From Lentzea sp. NEAU-D7 (GTDB lineage: Bacteria; Actinomycetota; Actinomycetes; Mycobacteriales; Pseudonocardiaceae): DNA of 64,000 bases. Numbering within the stretch: position 1 is the stretch's first letter; each line of letters begins with the position of its first letter. Positions 49,290 through 59,616 of this stretch are shown here, in pieces. The notes beneath the pieces were generated by a model, which saw only the letters and a program-made list of their open reading frames with translations, did not search any database and was not told the origin of the DNA. The stretch lies in the NCBI RefSeq assembly GCF_026242055.1, contig NZ_JAPJDL010000001.1, positions 731,761-795,760 on the forward strand, in the 5' to 3' direction. The position numbers and the translations under genes were made by a program.

Positions 49290-50266
49290 CGCGGCGGCGG
49301 GCGATCGGCACGCTGGCGCTGCGCCGGCTCGCGTTCGCGGTCCCGGTGCTGCTCGTGGTGAGCTTCGCGTTGTTCGTGCTGGCCAAGGCCTCACCGTTCG
49401 ACCCCGTCGAGCGCTACTTCGGCGTCCGGATCATGGGTGCCTCACCGGAACGCGTGGCCCAGCTGCGGGCGAACTGGGGTGTCGACGAACCGGTCGTGGC
49501 CCAGTACTGGGCCTGGCTGCGGCACGCGGTCACCGGCGACCTCGGCGACTCGTTGTCGTTGCAGCAGCCCGTGTCGGCCGTCATCGGCGACCGTCTCGGG
49601 TGGACGGTGCTGCTGGTGTCGGTCGGCTTCACCCTGGCGCTGGTGCTCGGACTGCTGCTCGGCACGCTCGCGGCGTGGCGGCAGGGGTCGTGGCTGGACC
49701 GGTCGATCACGGGCGGCTGTTACGCGCTGGAGGCCGCGCCGGTCTTCTGGGTGGGACTCGCGGTGCTGTACGTGTTCGCCCTGCAGTTGCGCTGGCTTCC
49801 CGGGGGCGGCGTGACGACCGGGTCCGAACCGGTGTCCGCCGGCGGGGTCGCGGTGCACATGGTGCTGCCGGTGGCCGTGCTGGCGATCTCGCAGGCGCCC
49901 TGGTTCGTGCTGTTCGTGCGGCAGAACCTCCTCGAGTCGTTCACCCAGGACCACGTGATCGGCGCCAGGGCCCGCGGGCTGCCGGACCACCTGGTGGTGT
50001 CGGGGCACGCGCTGCGCACCTCGCTGCTGCCGTTCCTGACCCTGCTCGGCGCACGGCTGCCCGAGCTGATCACCGGGGCGTTGCTGGTGGAGACGGTGTT
50101 CTCGTGGCCCGGCATCGCGCGGGCGACGGTGGAGGCGGCTCTGAACGTCGACTTCGCCCTGCTGGGCGCGCTGACCGTGATGGCGACGGGCGTGGTGCTG
50201 GTGGGCAACCTGCTGGCCGACGTCCTGTACGCGCTGGCCGACCCGAGGGTGGCGCTCGATGGCTGA
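49286..50266 (+). CDS. ABC importer permease 1 (DppB/NikB type)
   Basis: Permease of 326 aa with six helices. LRRLAFAVPVLLVVSFALFVLAKASPFDP is the usual N-terminal helix, and DHVIGARARGLPDHLVVSGHALRTSLLPFLTLLGARLPELITGALLVETVFSWPGI is the coupling-helix region. GTG 49286 overlaps the lipoprotein stop; the end overlaps permease 2 by 8 bp. Confidence 0.9.
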   Translation: MTRRRAIGTLALRRLAFAVPVLLVVSFALFVLAKASPFDPVERYFGVRIMGASPERVAQLRANWGVDEPVVAQYWAWLRHAVTGDLGDSLSLQQPVSAVIGDRLGWTVLLVSVGFTLALVLGLLLGTLAAWRQGSWLDRSITGGCYALEAAPVFWVGLAVLYVFALQLRWLPGGGVTTGSEPVSAGGVAVHMVLPVAVLAISQAPWFVLFVRQNLLESFTQDHVIGARARGLPDHLVVSGHALRTSLLPFLTLLGARLPELITGALLVETVFSWPGIARATVEAALNVDFALLGALTVMATGVVLVGNLLADVLYALADPRVALDG

Positions 50267-51143
50267 CCTGACCTGGCGTCCCGCCCCGCGCAGCCGCCTC
50301 ACCGCCGCGAGCCCGCCGCGGTCACCGCGCTGGCGGCTCCTGCCGTCCGCGGTCGTTTTGGGAGTCGTCGTGCTGGCCGTCCTGGTCGTGCCCCTGTTCG
50401 TGGAGCTCAACGAGCAGTACGTCGACCTCGCGATCGCCAACCAGCCGCCGTCCGCCGCGCACCTGTTCGGCACCGACGAACTGGGCCGCGACGTGTTGCT
50501 GCGCTGCGTTTACGCCCTGCGCGTGTCCTTGACCGTCGGCGTGGTCGCCGCCGTGATCTCCGCGGTCGCCGGCACCGCGGTCGGCGCGCTCGCGGGGTCG
50601 ATCGGCGGCTGGTTCGACCGGATCCTCATGCGCGTGGTCGACGCGATCGCCTCGGTGCCGCACCTGCTGCTGGGCATCGTGATCGTGGCGGTCCTGCGGC
50701 CCAGCCTCTCCGCCGTGATCATCTCGATCGCCCTGACGCACTGGCTCACGGCCGCCCGGATCGTGCGGTCGGAGGTGCTGTCGCTGCGCACGAGGCCGTT
50801 CATCGACGCGGCGATCGTCGGCGGCGCGAGCCGGACGCAGGTGCTCACCCGGCACCTGCTGCCGAACGTCGCCCCGCAGGTCCTGCTCGCGACCACCCTG
50901 ATGGTGCCGCACGCGGTGTGGCACGAGACGGCGTTGTCGTTCCTCGGCCTCGGTCTGCCGCCGCACGCGGCCAGCGTCGGCAACATGATCAACGACGCCC
51001 AGCGCTCGTTGCTGGTGGGCGGCTGGTGGATGTCGCTCGCACCCGGTCTGCTGCTGATCATCACGACGCTGGCGGTGTCCGGGCTGAGCGGCGTGTGGCG
51101 GGACCGGCTGAACCCGAAACGGCGCACGGAGCTGACGTGGTGA
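50259..51143 (+). CDS. ABC importer permease 2 (DppC/NikC type)
   Basis: Second permease, 294 aa. AAHLFGTDELGRDVLLRCVYALRVSLTVGVVAAVIS is the conserved start of the DppC/NikC group; AIVGGASRTQVLTRHLLPNVAPQVLL is the coupling region, followed by ETALSFLGLGLPPHAASVGNMINDAQ. The TGA overlaps the GTG of the first ATPase gene (GTGA). Confidence 0.9.
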   Translation: MADLTWRPAPRSRLTAASPPRSPRWRLLPSAVVLGVVVLAVLVVPLFVELNEQYVDLAIANQPPSAAHLFGTDELGRDVLLRCVYALRVSLTVGVVAAVISAVAGTAVGALAGSIGGWFDRILMRVVDAIASVPHLLLGIVIVAVLRPSLSAVIISIALTHWLTAARIVRSEVLSLRTRPFIDAAIVGGASRTQVLTRHLLPNVAPQVLLATTLMVPHAVWHETALSFLGLGLPPHAASVGNMINDAQRSLLVGGWWMSLAPGLLLIITTLAVSGLSGVWRDRLNPKRRTELTW

Positions 51144-52039
51144 ACCTGGAGATCGACCGGGTGTCGGTGCGGTTCGCGCTCAAGGGCGCGACCGTCGAGG
51201 CCGTGAACGACGTGTCGTTGCTGGTCAGGCCCGGTGAGTGCGTGGCGCTGGTCGGCGAGAGCGGCTGCGGCAAGACGGTGCTGGCCTCGGCCCTGCTCGG
51301 GTTCCTCCCGGGCAACGCGGAGACCTCCGGCAGCGCGCGGCTCGGCGACGTCGACCTGCTCGCGGCGACCGACCACGAGCTCGCCACCACGGTGCGCGGA
51401 CGCCGGATCGGTCTCGTCCCGCAGAGCCCGGCGAGTCACCTGACGCCGGTCCGCACCGCGCGGTCCCAGCTCGAAGAGGCGGCGCGCGTCCTCGGCGGCG
51501 ACGCCCGGCAGGCCGCCGAACGGGCCGGTCTGCTGCCCGAGCACCTCGACCGCTACCCGCACGAGCTGTCCGGCGGCATGGCGCAGCGCGTCGCGAACGC
51601 GCTCGCGCTGGTGGGCAACCCGCCGCTGCTGATCGCCGACGAACCGACCACCGGTCTCGACCGCGACCTCGTGGACGGGCTGCTCGGCGAGTTCCGCAGG
51701 CTGGTCGACGACGGCCACTCCGTCCTGCTGATCACCCACGACCTCGCCGCGGCGCACAAGGTCGCCGACCGGATCGCGGTGATGTACGCGGGCCGGATCG
51801 TCGAGGTGGGCCCCGCGCACGAGGTGCTCGACGGCGCGAAGCACCCCTACAGCCGGGGGCTCGCGAACGCCCTGCCGGAACGGGACTTCCTCCCGGTCCC
51901 CGGCCAGCCTCCCCTGCTCACCGACCTGCCGGCGGGGTGCGCGTTCGCCCCGCGCTGCGCCCAGGCCACCGCTATCTGCGAGGACCGCCCCGTGCTCACC
52001 GACGACCCGCACGCCGTCGCGTGCCACCGCCCGTGCTGA
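51140..52039 (+). CDS. ABC importer ATPase 1 (DppD/NikD type)
   Basis: ATPase of 299 aa. Walker A GESGCGKT, signature LSGGMAQRV, Walker B LLIADEPTTGLD and H-loop LITHDLAA; the C-terminal oligopeptide-type extension PAGCAFAPRCAQATAIC has the conserved cysteines. A GTG at 51140 overlaps the permease stop. Functions as a heterodimer with ATPase 2. Confidence 0.9.
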   Translation: MNLEIDRVSVRFALKGATVEAVNDVSLLVRPGECVALVGESGCGKTVLASALLGFLPGNAETSGSARLGDVDLLAATDHELATTVRGRRIGLVPQSPASHLTPVRTARSQLEEAARVLGGDARQAAERAGLLPEHLDRYPHELSGGMAQRVANALALVGNPPLLIADEPTTGLDRDLVDGLLGEFRRLVDDGHSVLLITHDLAAAHKVADRIAVMYAGRIVEVGPAHEVLDGAKHPYSRGLANALPERDFLPVPGQPPLLTDLPAGCAFAPRCAQATAICEDRPVLTDDPHAVACHRPC

Positions 52040-52653
52040 CCGGGCTGGGCATCACCGCGGGCTACGACGCCCCGGTGATCACCGATGTCAGCCTCACCGT
52101 CCGGCCAGGACAGACCGTGGGGCTCGCCGGGCCGAGCGGATCGGGCAAGTCCACTTTGGCGCGAGTGCTCGCGTTGCTGCACAAGCCGTTCGCGGGCACG
52201 GTGGAGATCGACGGCGAGACCGTCACCGGGTTCCGGTTCCAGGCCCGGCAACGCACCAGGATCGGCGTGCTGTTCCAGCAGCCGAGGTTGTCCGTCGACC
52301 CGCGGTTCACCCTGCGCCAGGCGATCGCGGAACCGGGCGGGGACCGCGTCGGCGAGCTGGCCGACCTGGTGATGCTCACCGACGACCTGCTGGGCCGCCG
52401 TCCGCACGAGGTCAGCGACGGGCAGTTGCAGCGCGCCTGCCTCGCCCGTGCGCTCGCGCTGAAGCCGCGGTACCTGATCTGCGACGAGATGACGACGATG
52501 CTCGACGCCTCCACGACGGCGGCGCTGGTCGGCGTGATCCAGGCCTACCAGCGCGAGTCCGGTGCGGGCGTGCTCGCGATCTCGCACGACACCACGCTGC
52601 TCACGAGGTGGGCGGACGAGACCGTCAGACTTTCAGCACCGCTTCCACGATGA
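52033..52653 (+). CDS. ABC importer ATPase 2 (NikE-like, altered signature)
   Basis: Shorter ATPase, 206 aa, with Walker A GPSGSGKST near residues 34-42, VSDGQLQR where LSGGQ is expected, Walker B YLICDEMTTMLD and H-loop AISHDT. It lacks the C-terminal cysteine extension. The Gly-to-Asp change in the signature suggests one of the two ATP sites is weaker. GTG 52033 overlaps the ATPase 1 end by 7 bp; its own end overlaps the convergent sortase gene by 29 bp. Confidence 0.85.
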   Translation: MLTGLGITAGYDAPVITDVSLTVRPGQTVGLAGPSGSGKSTLARVLALLHKPFAGTVEIDGETVTGFRFQARQRTRIGVLFQQPRLSVDPRFTLRQAIAEPGGDRVGELADLVMLTDDLLGRRPHEVSDGQLQRACLARALALKPRYLICDEMTTMLDASTTAALVGVIQAYQRESGAGVLAISHDTTLLTRWADETVRLSAPLPR

Positions 52654-53149
52654 CGTTGTTCCGGTAGCTGCCCGCGACCCGGTCGAAGTCGCCCCCGCAC
52701 GTCACGAGCCGCAGCTCCGACAGCGGCGTCGGCCCGTACACCAGGGCGGTCGGGAACGCGGACTTCTCCGTCGTCCGGGTGCCGTTCACGACGAACGTCA
52801 GCTTGCTGCCGTCCTCGCGCTCCACCAGCACCTCGGCACCGGGTCGCAGCTCGGGCAGCCGGTAGAACACACCGGGCCCGGTCTTCGAGTCGACGTGCCC
52901 GGCGATCACCGCCGGGCCGGCGTCGCCCGGCGCGATCCCCTTGGCGTACCACCCGGCCTTGTCCGAGCGCGTCGGCGGCTCCAGCACCCCGGCCGAGTCG
53001 ACCTCCAGCGCTTCGAGCGTGGTCTCGACGCCGATCGACGGGATCAGCACCGTCACCGGTTCCGGCACCTCGTCCGAACCCGGCCCTTTGACGACGTAGA
53101 TGAGCGTGACCAGCACCGCGGCGCCCATCAGGAACTTGCCCCTGGCCAT
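52625..53149 (-). CDS. Class F-type sortase
   Basis: Membrane-anchored transpeptidase, 174 aa. One helix near residues 5-20 (KFLMGAAVLVTLIYVV), then a sortase barrel with the catalytic His85 in AGHVDS, Cys151 in LVTCGG and Arg163 in SYRNNVIV. Class F sortases are common in actinomycetes; substrates are mostly unknown. The ATG overlaps the upstream gene's stop by 1 base (TGATG), so it is co-expressed with the DUF4397-like protein. No LPxTG protein is found in the window. Confidence 0.9.
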   Translation of the reverse strand: MARGKFLMGAAVLVTLIYVVKGPGSDEVPEPVTVLIPSIGVETTLEALEVDSAGVLEPPTRSDKAGWYAKGIAPGDAGPAVIAGHVDSKTGPGVFYRLPELRPGAEVLVEREDGSKLTFVVNGTRTTEKSAFPTALVYGPTPLSELRLVTCGGDFDRVAGSYRNNVIVEAVLKV

Positions 53150-53886
53150 CAGCCGAACCGGAACAGCCGGCCGCGCACCGAGTACATCGCCACGCCCACG
53201 ATGAGCGTGATCACCAGGGCGGTGAGCCAGTCCCAGCCGCCCGCCATGCCGCCGAACCCGGTCTCCTGCCCGCCTCCGGGCACGACCTCGGCGCCCTTGG
53301 CGTCGGTCCGCAGCTCGATCCGCCGCGCGTTGACCAGCAACGTGTAGACCCCGCCGGGTTCGATCGCGGCCTCCAGTGTCGTGGAGTCCTTGCCGCGCGG
53401 CACCACCTGCAGCGCGTCCGAGCCGGGCGCCAGCAGGACGTAGCCGGTCGTGGAGTTCGCCTGCACTCCGCGGTGCACGGCCGTGCCGCCGCGCACCAGG
53501 TCCATCGCCGCGTCACCAGCGTTGATCACGCGCAGCCGCGCCTGCCCGTCCGGAGGCAGGCTGATGTCGTCCTCCAGCACCCTGATCGAGGAGGCGATGT
53601 CGATGACGGTGTAGGTCTTCCCGCTCTCCGCCCGCATCGTCACCGACCGCAGCAGCGGGCTGCCCGGCTCGGCCATGCGGAACTCGACGACGTGCTCACC
53701 GGGCTCGATGCGGCGGTAGTCGTAGAGCTGGGCGTAGTCGAGCGTGCCGAGCCTGACCCCGTCGAGCGTGCCGTCGACACGCGCCTGGTCCATCGAGAAG
53801 TGCCCGAGACGCACGTACGTCCCTGTCGCGGCGTGTGCGGGCATGGCGGAGAGCAGCAGCAACAGCACTACGGCGAGTACTCGCAC
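53149..53886 (-). CDS. Secreted DUF4397-type protein with C-terminal membrane segment
   Basis: A 245-residue exported protein. Signal peptide MRVLAVVLLLLLSAMPAHA; two beta-rich stretches of the DUF4397 kind (TYVRLGHFSMDQARVDGTLDGVRLGTLDYAQLYDYRRIEPGEHVVEF and RLRVINAGDAAMDLV to LVNARRIEL); a Gly-rich linker; and a C-terminal helix WLTALVITLIVGVAMYSVRG. GTG 53886 has GGGAGGGG 5 bases upstream. It is encoded just before the sortase and is a natural candidate partner, though the tail has no LPxTG motif. Confidence 0.8.
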   Translation of the reverse strand: MRVLAVVLLLLLSAMPAHAATGTYVRLGHFSMDQARVDGTLDGVRLGTLDYAQLYDYRRIEPGEHVVEFRMAEPGSPLLRSVTMRAESGKTYTVIDIASSIRVLEDDISLPPDGQARLRVINAGDAAMDLVRGGTAVHRGVQANSTTGYVLLAPGSDALQVVPRGKDSTTLEAAIEPGGVYTLLVNARRIELRTDAKGAEVVPGGGQETGFGGMAGGWDWLTALVITLIVGVAMYSVRGRLFRFG

Positions 53887-53931
53887 GCGGACCCCTCCCC
53901 TCATTGGACGCCTCAACGATAACGCGCCTGA

Positions 53932-54789
53932 TCAGCTTGCAGTGAGGTTCGGCCGGCCCCCGGGATGCGTCACCGTGGCCCCCGAGGCCTCGACGGCGAG
54001 CCTCGCGGCCTCCTCGGGGCCGTCCCCACGCGTGAGAGCGAACGCCAGGGCCGCCACGAACGCGTCCCCGCCCCCGGTCGTGTCCACCACCCGCACGTCG
54101 CCGAGCGGCACCACCAGCTCTCCCCCGTCCCACGTGAACACGTTGCCCACACCGTCCACGGCGAACGCCACGAGTTCCTTCGGCATCAGCTCGCGGGCCG
54201 CGCCCAGCGCGTCCTCCGCGCTCGCGATCCTGCGACCGGTCAGCTGCTCCGCCTCGCGGTGGTCCGCGCGCACCACGTCGGCGCACGCCAGCAGTTCGTC
54301 TCGCAGCCGTTCGGGTGCGCCGTCGAGCACCACCCGCCCGGTCGCCGCCCGTGCCGCCTTGAGGGCCACCTCGGGCGGTTGCTGCAGCTGCACGACCACG
54401 GTGGCCGCGGCCGCGATGGTGTCGACAGGCAGGTCCTCCTCGCGCAGCAGCACGCCGTCCGGGACGTCCTCCAGGTACCGCCACCCGTCGGCGACCACGT
54501 CCACGAACAGCGCGGTCTCGCACCCAGGCCGTCGCACCACGCCCTCGGTGGCGATCCCGTCCGCACCTGCCCGCGCGATCAGCCGGGCGCCCACGTCGTC
54601 GTCCCCGACCACACCGACGAGCGCGACCGGCGCACCCAGCTGCGCGAGCCCGACCGCGATGTTCGCGCCCTTGCCGCCCAGCATCTCCCGGCGTTCCCGC
54701 ACGGGTGTCGTGCCCCCGGCCTCCGGCACCTCGTCCACGACGAGGACCAGGTCCCGCCCCACCTGCCCGACCACGACGACGTCGTCCAT
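53932..54789 (-). CDS. PfkB-family sugar kinase (ribokinase-like)
   Basis: Kinase of 285 aa. N-terminal signature GGKGANIAVGLAQLGAPVALVGVVGDDDVG near residues 38-67, C-terminal DTTGGGDAFVAALAFAL with the catalytic Asp (the usual DTTGAGD has Ala in place of the second Gly). It phosphorylates a sugar or nucleoside, identity unknown. It lies 19 bp after the Cys-rich gene and may share its transcript. Confidence 0.85.
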   Translation of the reverse strand: MDDVVVVGQVGRDLVLVVDEVPEAGGTTPVRERREMLGGKGANIAVGLAQLGAPVALVGVVGDDDVGARLIARAGADGIATEGVVRRPGCETALFVDVVADGWRYLEDVPDGVLLREEDLPVDTIAAAATVVVQLQQPPEVALKAARAATGRVVLDGAPERLRDELLACADVVRADHREAEQLTGRRIASAEDALGAARELMPKELVAFAVDGVGNVFTWDGGELVVPLGDVRVVDTTGGGDAFVAALAFALTRGDGPEEAARLAVEASGATVTHPGGRPNLTAS

Positions 54790-54808
54790 GGTGGAGGACT
54801 ACCCAGGA

Positions 54809-55558
54809 TCAACTCCGCGAGAACCGGTCGGTGACGTCGAGCCCGTCCGGCAGCACCGCGAACAGGTCGACCGGCGTCCGCTGCGACACCATCTCGCCGC
54901 GGTGCAGCCGCTTGAGCCGGTCCCTCGCCACGACGACCTGCTCGCTCGGGGCGGAGAGCACGATGACCGGCACCGCGCCCTGGGCGACGTGCGCGCTCAC
55001 CCGGTCCTCGGTCCCGCGCCCGAACTTGAGCACCGTCCCGTACCGCACGAGGTAGAGCAGGTTCTCCTCGCCGCGCACGCGCTTGAGCCGCCGCACCTCG
55101 CCGGTCTCCTCGTCGCGGCCCCACGTGCCGTGCGACTTGGTCAGCCACCGGTACCCGGTCCACGGCAGCCCGTGCACGTCCGTCGCGAGCACGGTCCAGC
55201 CGGGCCGGAAGTACTTGGCGAGCCGGACCTTCACGGTCGTCGCGGCGAGGAACTCGGAGTTCTCCCGCCAGGTGCCGTCGAGCTCCAGCCGGTGCGCGAT
55301 CTTCTGCACCGCCGGGTCCGGCACGGACCTGTCGTCCAGGCACACCAGGCACCTCGTGCGCCACCCGACACCGCACGAGCGCGCGACACCGCACCAGCCG
55401 CACTGCTGGATCTGCACGGGCGCGCCACCGGGCCTGTCGTGCAGCACCTTCATCTGGTCGGACACGACCTGCAGGCACGGCGCGCACAAGGCACACCACG
55501 CGACCTCGGTGACCTCCTTGCGCGGCAACCGGGTCATACAGTTGATGCACTGCTTCAC
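54809..55558 (-). CDS. Cys-rich protein with possible GIY-YIG nuclease-like domain
   Basis: A 249-residue cytoplasmic protein in two parts. The N-terminal third has cysteines at about 4, 7, 22, 25, 28, 53, 56, 62, 70 and 73 in CxxC pairs, enough for two zinc ribbons. The C-terminal half contains LLYLVRYGTVLKFGRGTEDRVSAH (about 167-190), which resembles the GIY-YIG motif, with Tyr169, Gly180 and Arg186 in the expected order. I am not sure of this domain. GTG 55558 has GGGAGG 5 bases upstream. Neighbours are a GAF regulator and a PfkB kinase. Confidence 0.65.
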   Translation of the reverse strand: MKQCINCMTRLPRKEVTEVAWCALCAPCLQVVSDQMKVLHDRPGGAPVQIQQCGWCGVARSCGVGWRTRCLVCLDDRSVPDPAVQKIAHRLELDGTWRENSEFLAATTVKVRLAKYFRPGWTVLATDVHGLPWTGYRWLTKSHGTWGRDEETGEVRRLKRVRGEENLLYLVRYGTVLKFGRGTEDRVSAHVAQGAVPVIVLSAPSEQVVVARDRLKRLHRGEMVSQRTPVDLFAVLPDGLDVTDRFSRS

Positions 55559-55582
55559 ATTGCCCTCCCCTGGCGGGAAAGC

Positions 55583-56707
55583 CTATTCCAGCGCCCTTCG
55601 CAGGCGCGAGGAGACGAGAGCGTGACGAGGATCGGTGACCGGGAGCAGCGAGTGCAGCCGTTCGAGCACCTCGGCGTCCTCGCCGTTGTCCGCGAACGAC
55701 AGCAGCGCGCCGAGATCTCCGCGCTCCAGCACGCCCTTGCGCACCGCGGCGGCGAGGTCGGCCCGCTCCTCGCGGATCGCCGGCGCGTCCGAACGGGGTA
55801 GCAGATCACCGCCGTAGTGCCGGGTCGCCCTGCCCGCGTCACCGGACCTGAGTGCGGTCCGCACGTCCAGGAAGTCGCCGCGCACCACGGCATCGAGCCG
55901 GTACGGCCTCGTCAACAGGACACCACCGAGCTGCGCACGCAGCCTGTGCAGCTCCGCGCGGACCGTGGTCGGGTTCCCGCGTTCACCATAGAGCAGCAAC
56001 GCGAGTTGTTCCGCCGTGAGGCCCTTGGGGTGCAGCGCCAGCGCCGTCAGGACCTCCGCGTTGCGCAACGTCAGCGCCAGCGACCGCCCGTCGAGGTCGG
56101 CGTGCAGCCCGCCGAGGAAGTTCAGCGTCAGCACGTGCTGCCGCGGCGCGAACCGCTGCAGGTGGTGCTCGGCCAGCCGGGCGGCCGCGGACACGAGCTG
56201 CGCGACCGCCGGGTGCATCGTCTTCAACGGCCCGCTGACGTCGACGACGCCCAGCAGGACCCCCGTGTGGGGGTCGTGGACGGGGCTCGCCGCACAGGTC
56301 CAGCCGTGGTAGGTGCGCACGAGGTGCTCTCTGGAGTGGACGGTGACGGGCCTGCCCGTCGCCAGCGCGGTGCCCATCGCGTTCGTGCCGATGACGTCCT
56401 CGCTCCACCGCGCCCCCTCGGTGAGGTGGACGCGTTCGGCCCTGTGCCGGACCTGGTTGTCGCCCTCGCACCACAGGACGTGGCCGCGGGTGTCGGTGAC
56501 GATCATGATCGTGTCGTCCATCGACAGCGTGTGCGTGAGCAGCGGGACGGTCGCGGCGAGCGGGTGCGCGCCCCTCATGTCCGCGACCTCGTCGAGCTCG
56601 TAGACGACCGGCGCCTCGTGCCTGTCCGGGTCCACGCGCGCGGCAAGGGAGCGCCGCCACGACTCGAAGATCACCGGACGCGCGGCACCCAGCTCGACTG
56701 GGTCCAT
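55583..56707 (-). CDS. GAF-domain regulator of the aldehyde dehydrogenase operon
   Basis: A 374-residue protein. The first two-thirds resemble the sensor part of AcoR-type regulators: [96 protein letters not shown] (GAF domain). No AAA or Fis domain follows; instead [50 protein letters not shown] looks like a winged-helix. ATG 56707 is used since it gives a typical N-terminus. It is divergent from aldehyde dehydrogenase by 128 bp. Confidence 0.75.
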   Translation of the reverse strand: MDPVELGAARPVIFESWRRSLAARVDPDRHEAPVVYELDEVADMRGAHPLAATVPLLTHTLSMDDTIMIVTDTRGHVLWCEGDNQVRHRAERVHLTEGARWSEDVIGTNAMGTALATGRPVTVHSREHLVRTYHGWTCAASPVHDPHTGVLLGVVDVSGPLKTMHPAVAQLVSAAARLAEHHLQRFAPRQHVLTLNFLGGLHADLDGRSLALTLRNAEVLTALALHPKGLTAEQLALLLYGERGNPTTVRAELHRLRAQLGGVLLTRPYRLDAVVRGDFLDVRTALRSGDAGRATRHYGGDLLPRSDAPAIREERADLAAAVRKGVLERGDLGALLSFADNGEDAEVLERLHSLLPVTDPRHALVSSRLRRALE

Positions 56708-56835
56708 CGGTCCAGGATGCAGTCCGCGGCACCACACCGGCAAGCCCGTCGTTGGTCCGATCGGATGCAACGTGCGTGAAACGTTGCCGGTCTTACCTTC
56801 GCCGCCTGTTCGCAACGACGCGGGAGGCAGACCCC

Positions 56836-58358
<1,523 letters not shown>

Positions 58359-58359
<1 letters not shown>

Positions 58360-58724
58360 TGCCCCGCGTCGCACTGACCCCTGAGGCCGCGGACGTCCTC
58401 CGCGGCCTCAGGGCCGACCACGGCGACCTGATGTTCCACCAGTCCGGCGGCTGCTGCGACGGCTCGGCCCCGATGTGCTACCCCCTCGGGGAGTTCCGCA
58501 CCGGATCGTCCGACGTCCACCTCGGGGACCTCGCGGTGGACGAGTTCGTCGTTCCTGTGTGGATGTCCGCGGCGCAGTTCGAGTACTGGAGCCACACGCA
58601 CCTGACGATCGACGTGGTGCCCGGCCGTGGGAGCGGTTTCTCGCTGGAGGCACCACTTGGAGTGCGCTTCCTGGTGCGTTCCCGCCTGCTGGCCGACGAC
58701 GAGCTGCAGCGCGGCGACCGCTGA
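58359..58724 (+). CDS. DUF779-family protein
   Basis: A 121-residue protein of the DUF779 family, usually encoded right after acetaldehyde-type dehydrogenases. Conserved MFHQSGGCCDGSAPMCYPLGEF has three cysteines that could bind a metal, and SGFSLEAPLGVRFLVRSRLL closes the domain. Function is not established. Translationally coupled to the aldehyde dehydrogenase (TGATG). Confidence 0.9.
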
Positions 58725-58761
58725 CCGGTGCCGATCGCACTCGCCCCACTACCATGCGCGC

Positions 58762-59616
58762 ATGACCGTCCAATGCGGATGCTGCGGAGCCGAGATCACC
58801 TCTACGGACCGCATCGACTACCGGCTGAACCGTCCGGAGCAACTGCTCGGCGTGCCCGGTGAGCAACTCGGTGCTCCCACGGGCGGGCTGCTCGTCGGTC
58901 CGGACGGCGACTCCTACATCCGTTGCCTGCTCCCGGTTCGGCTGACCGGCGGAACCGAGATCGTGTTCGGCGCGTGGACGCAGATCAGCAAGGTCGACGC
59001 GATGTACGCCCACGCCGTGTGGGACAACGACGAGCAGTACGCGAACCTGCGGATCGCCGGCAGGTTCGCGAACGTCATCAAGCCCTGGGACGTGCTCGGA
59101 GTGCCGGTCGAGGCCGCGGTGCTCAACACCGACGAGCTGCCGTACTTCACCGCGCACCCGTTGCTGGAGCGCGAATGGGACCGCGACGAGGTGCTGTGCC
59201 GCATCCGGCACCCGCTGCCCGTGCCGGTCCGCGAGACGCTCGGCGAGGTCTGGACCATCGAACGGACCGAGGGCATGCGCTGCGTCGTCGACGGCCGCAC
59301 GGTCAGGTTCACGAGCCCGGACCGCCGGGTGGCGCTCGACGTCTACGCCGACCTCACCGGCGGCAGCGTGAGCGACTTCCTCGGTGCCGTCCTCGACGGC
59401 TACCCCGCGAGCGCCGAGCACTCCGTGCAGCACGACGGCCCGGAACTGCGTCACGCGTTCTGGCTCAGCGAGGTGATCGACGGCCACGAGGAACAGGTGT
59501 TCCACGCGCACGTCGTCCGTCCCGGCACGATGATCTCCGTGCGCTGCGTGTACCGCTATCCCGCGGACAAGGCGTGGGCGCAGCACGTGCTCAACAGCGT
59601 CCGGTACATCGGGTGA
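58762..59616 (+). CDS. DUF2199-like protein, copy 1
   Basis: A 284-residue cytoplasmic protein. The N-terminus VQCGCCGAEI is a zinc-knuckle-like CxCC, followed by a DUF2199-like core (SYIRCLLPVRLTGGTEIVFGAWTQISKVDAMYAHAVWDNDE, IKPWDVLGVPVEAAV, HPLLEREWDRDEVLCRI) and a C-terminal domain with RHAFWLSEVIDGHEEQVFHAHVVRPG. ATG 58762 is exactly 6 bases after TACCAT, a leaderless promoter. It overlaps its paralogue (GTGA). Function unknown. Confidence 0.75.
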   Translation: MTVQCGCCGAEITSTDRIDYRLNRPEQLLGVPGEQLGAPTGGLLVGPDGDSYIRCLLPVRLTGGTEIVFGAWTQISKVDAMYAHAVWDNDEQYANLRIAGRFANVIKPWDVLGVPVEAAVLNTDELPYFTAHPLLEREWDRDEVLCRIRHPLPVPVRETLGEVWTIERTEGMRCVVDGRTVRFTSPDRRVALDVYADLTGGSVSDFLGAVLDGYPASAEHSVQHDGPELRHAFWLSEVIDGHEEQVFHAHVVRPGTMISVRCVYRYPADKAWAQHVLNSVRYIG

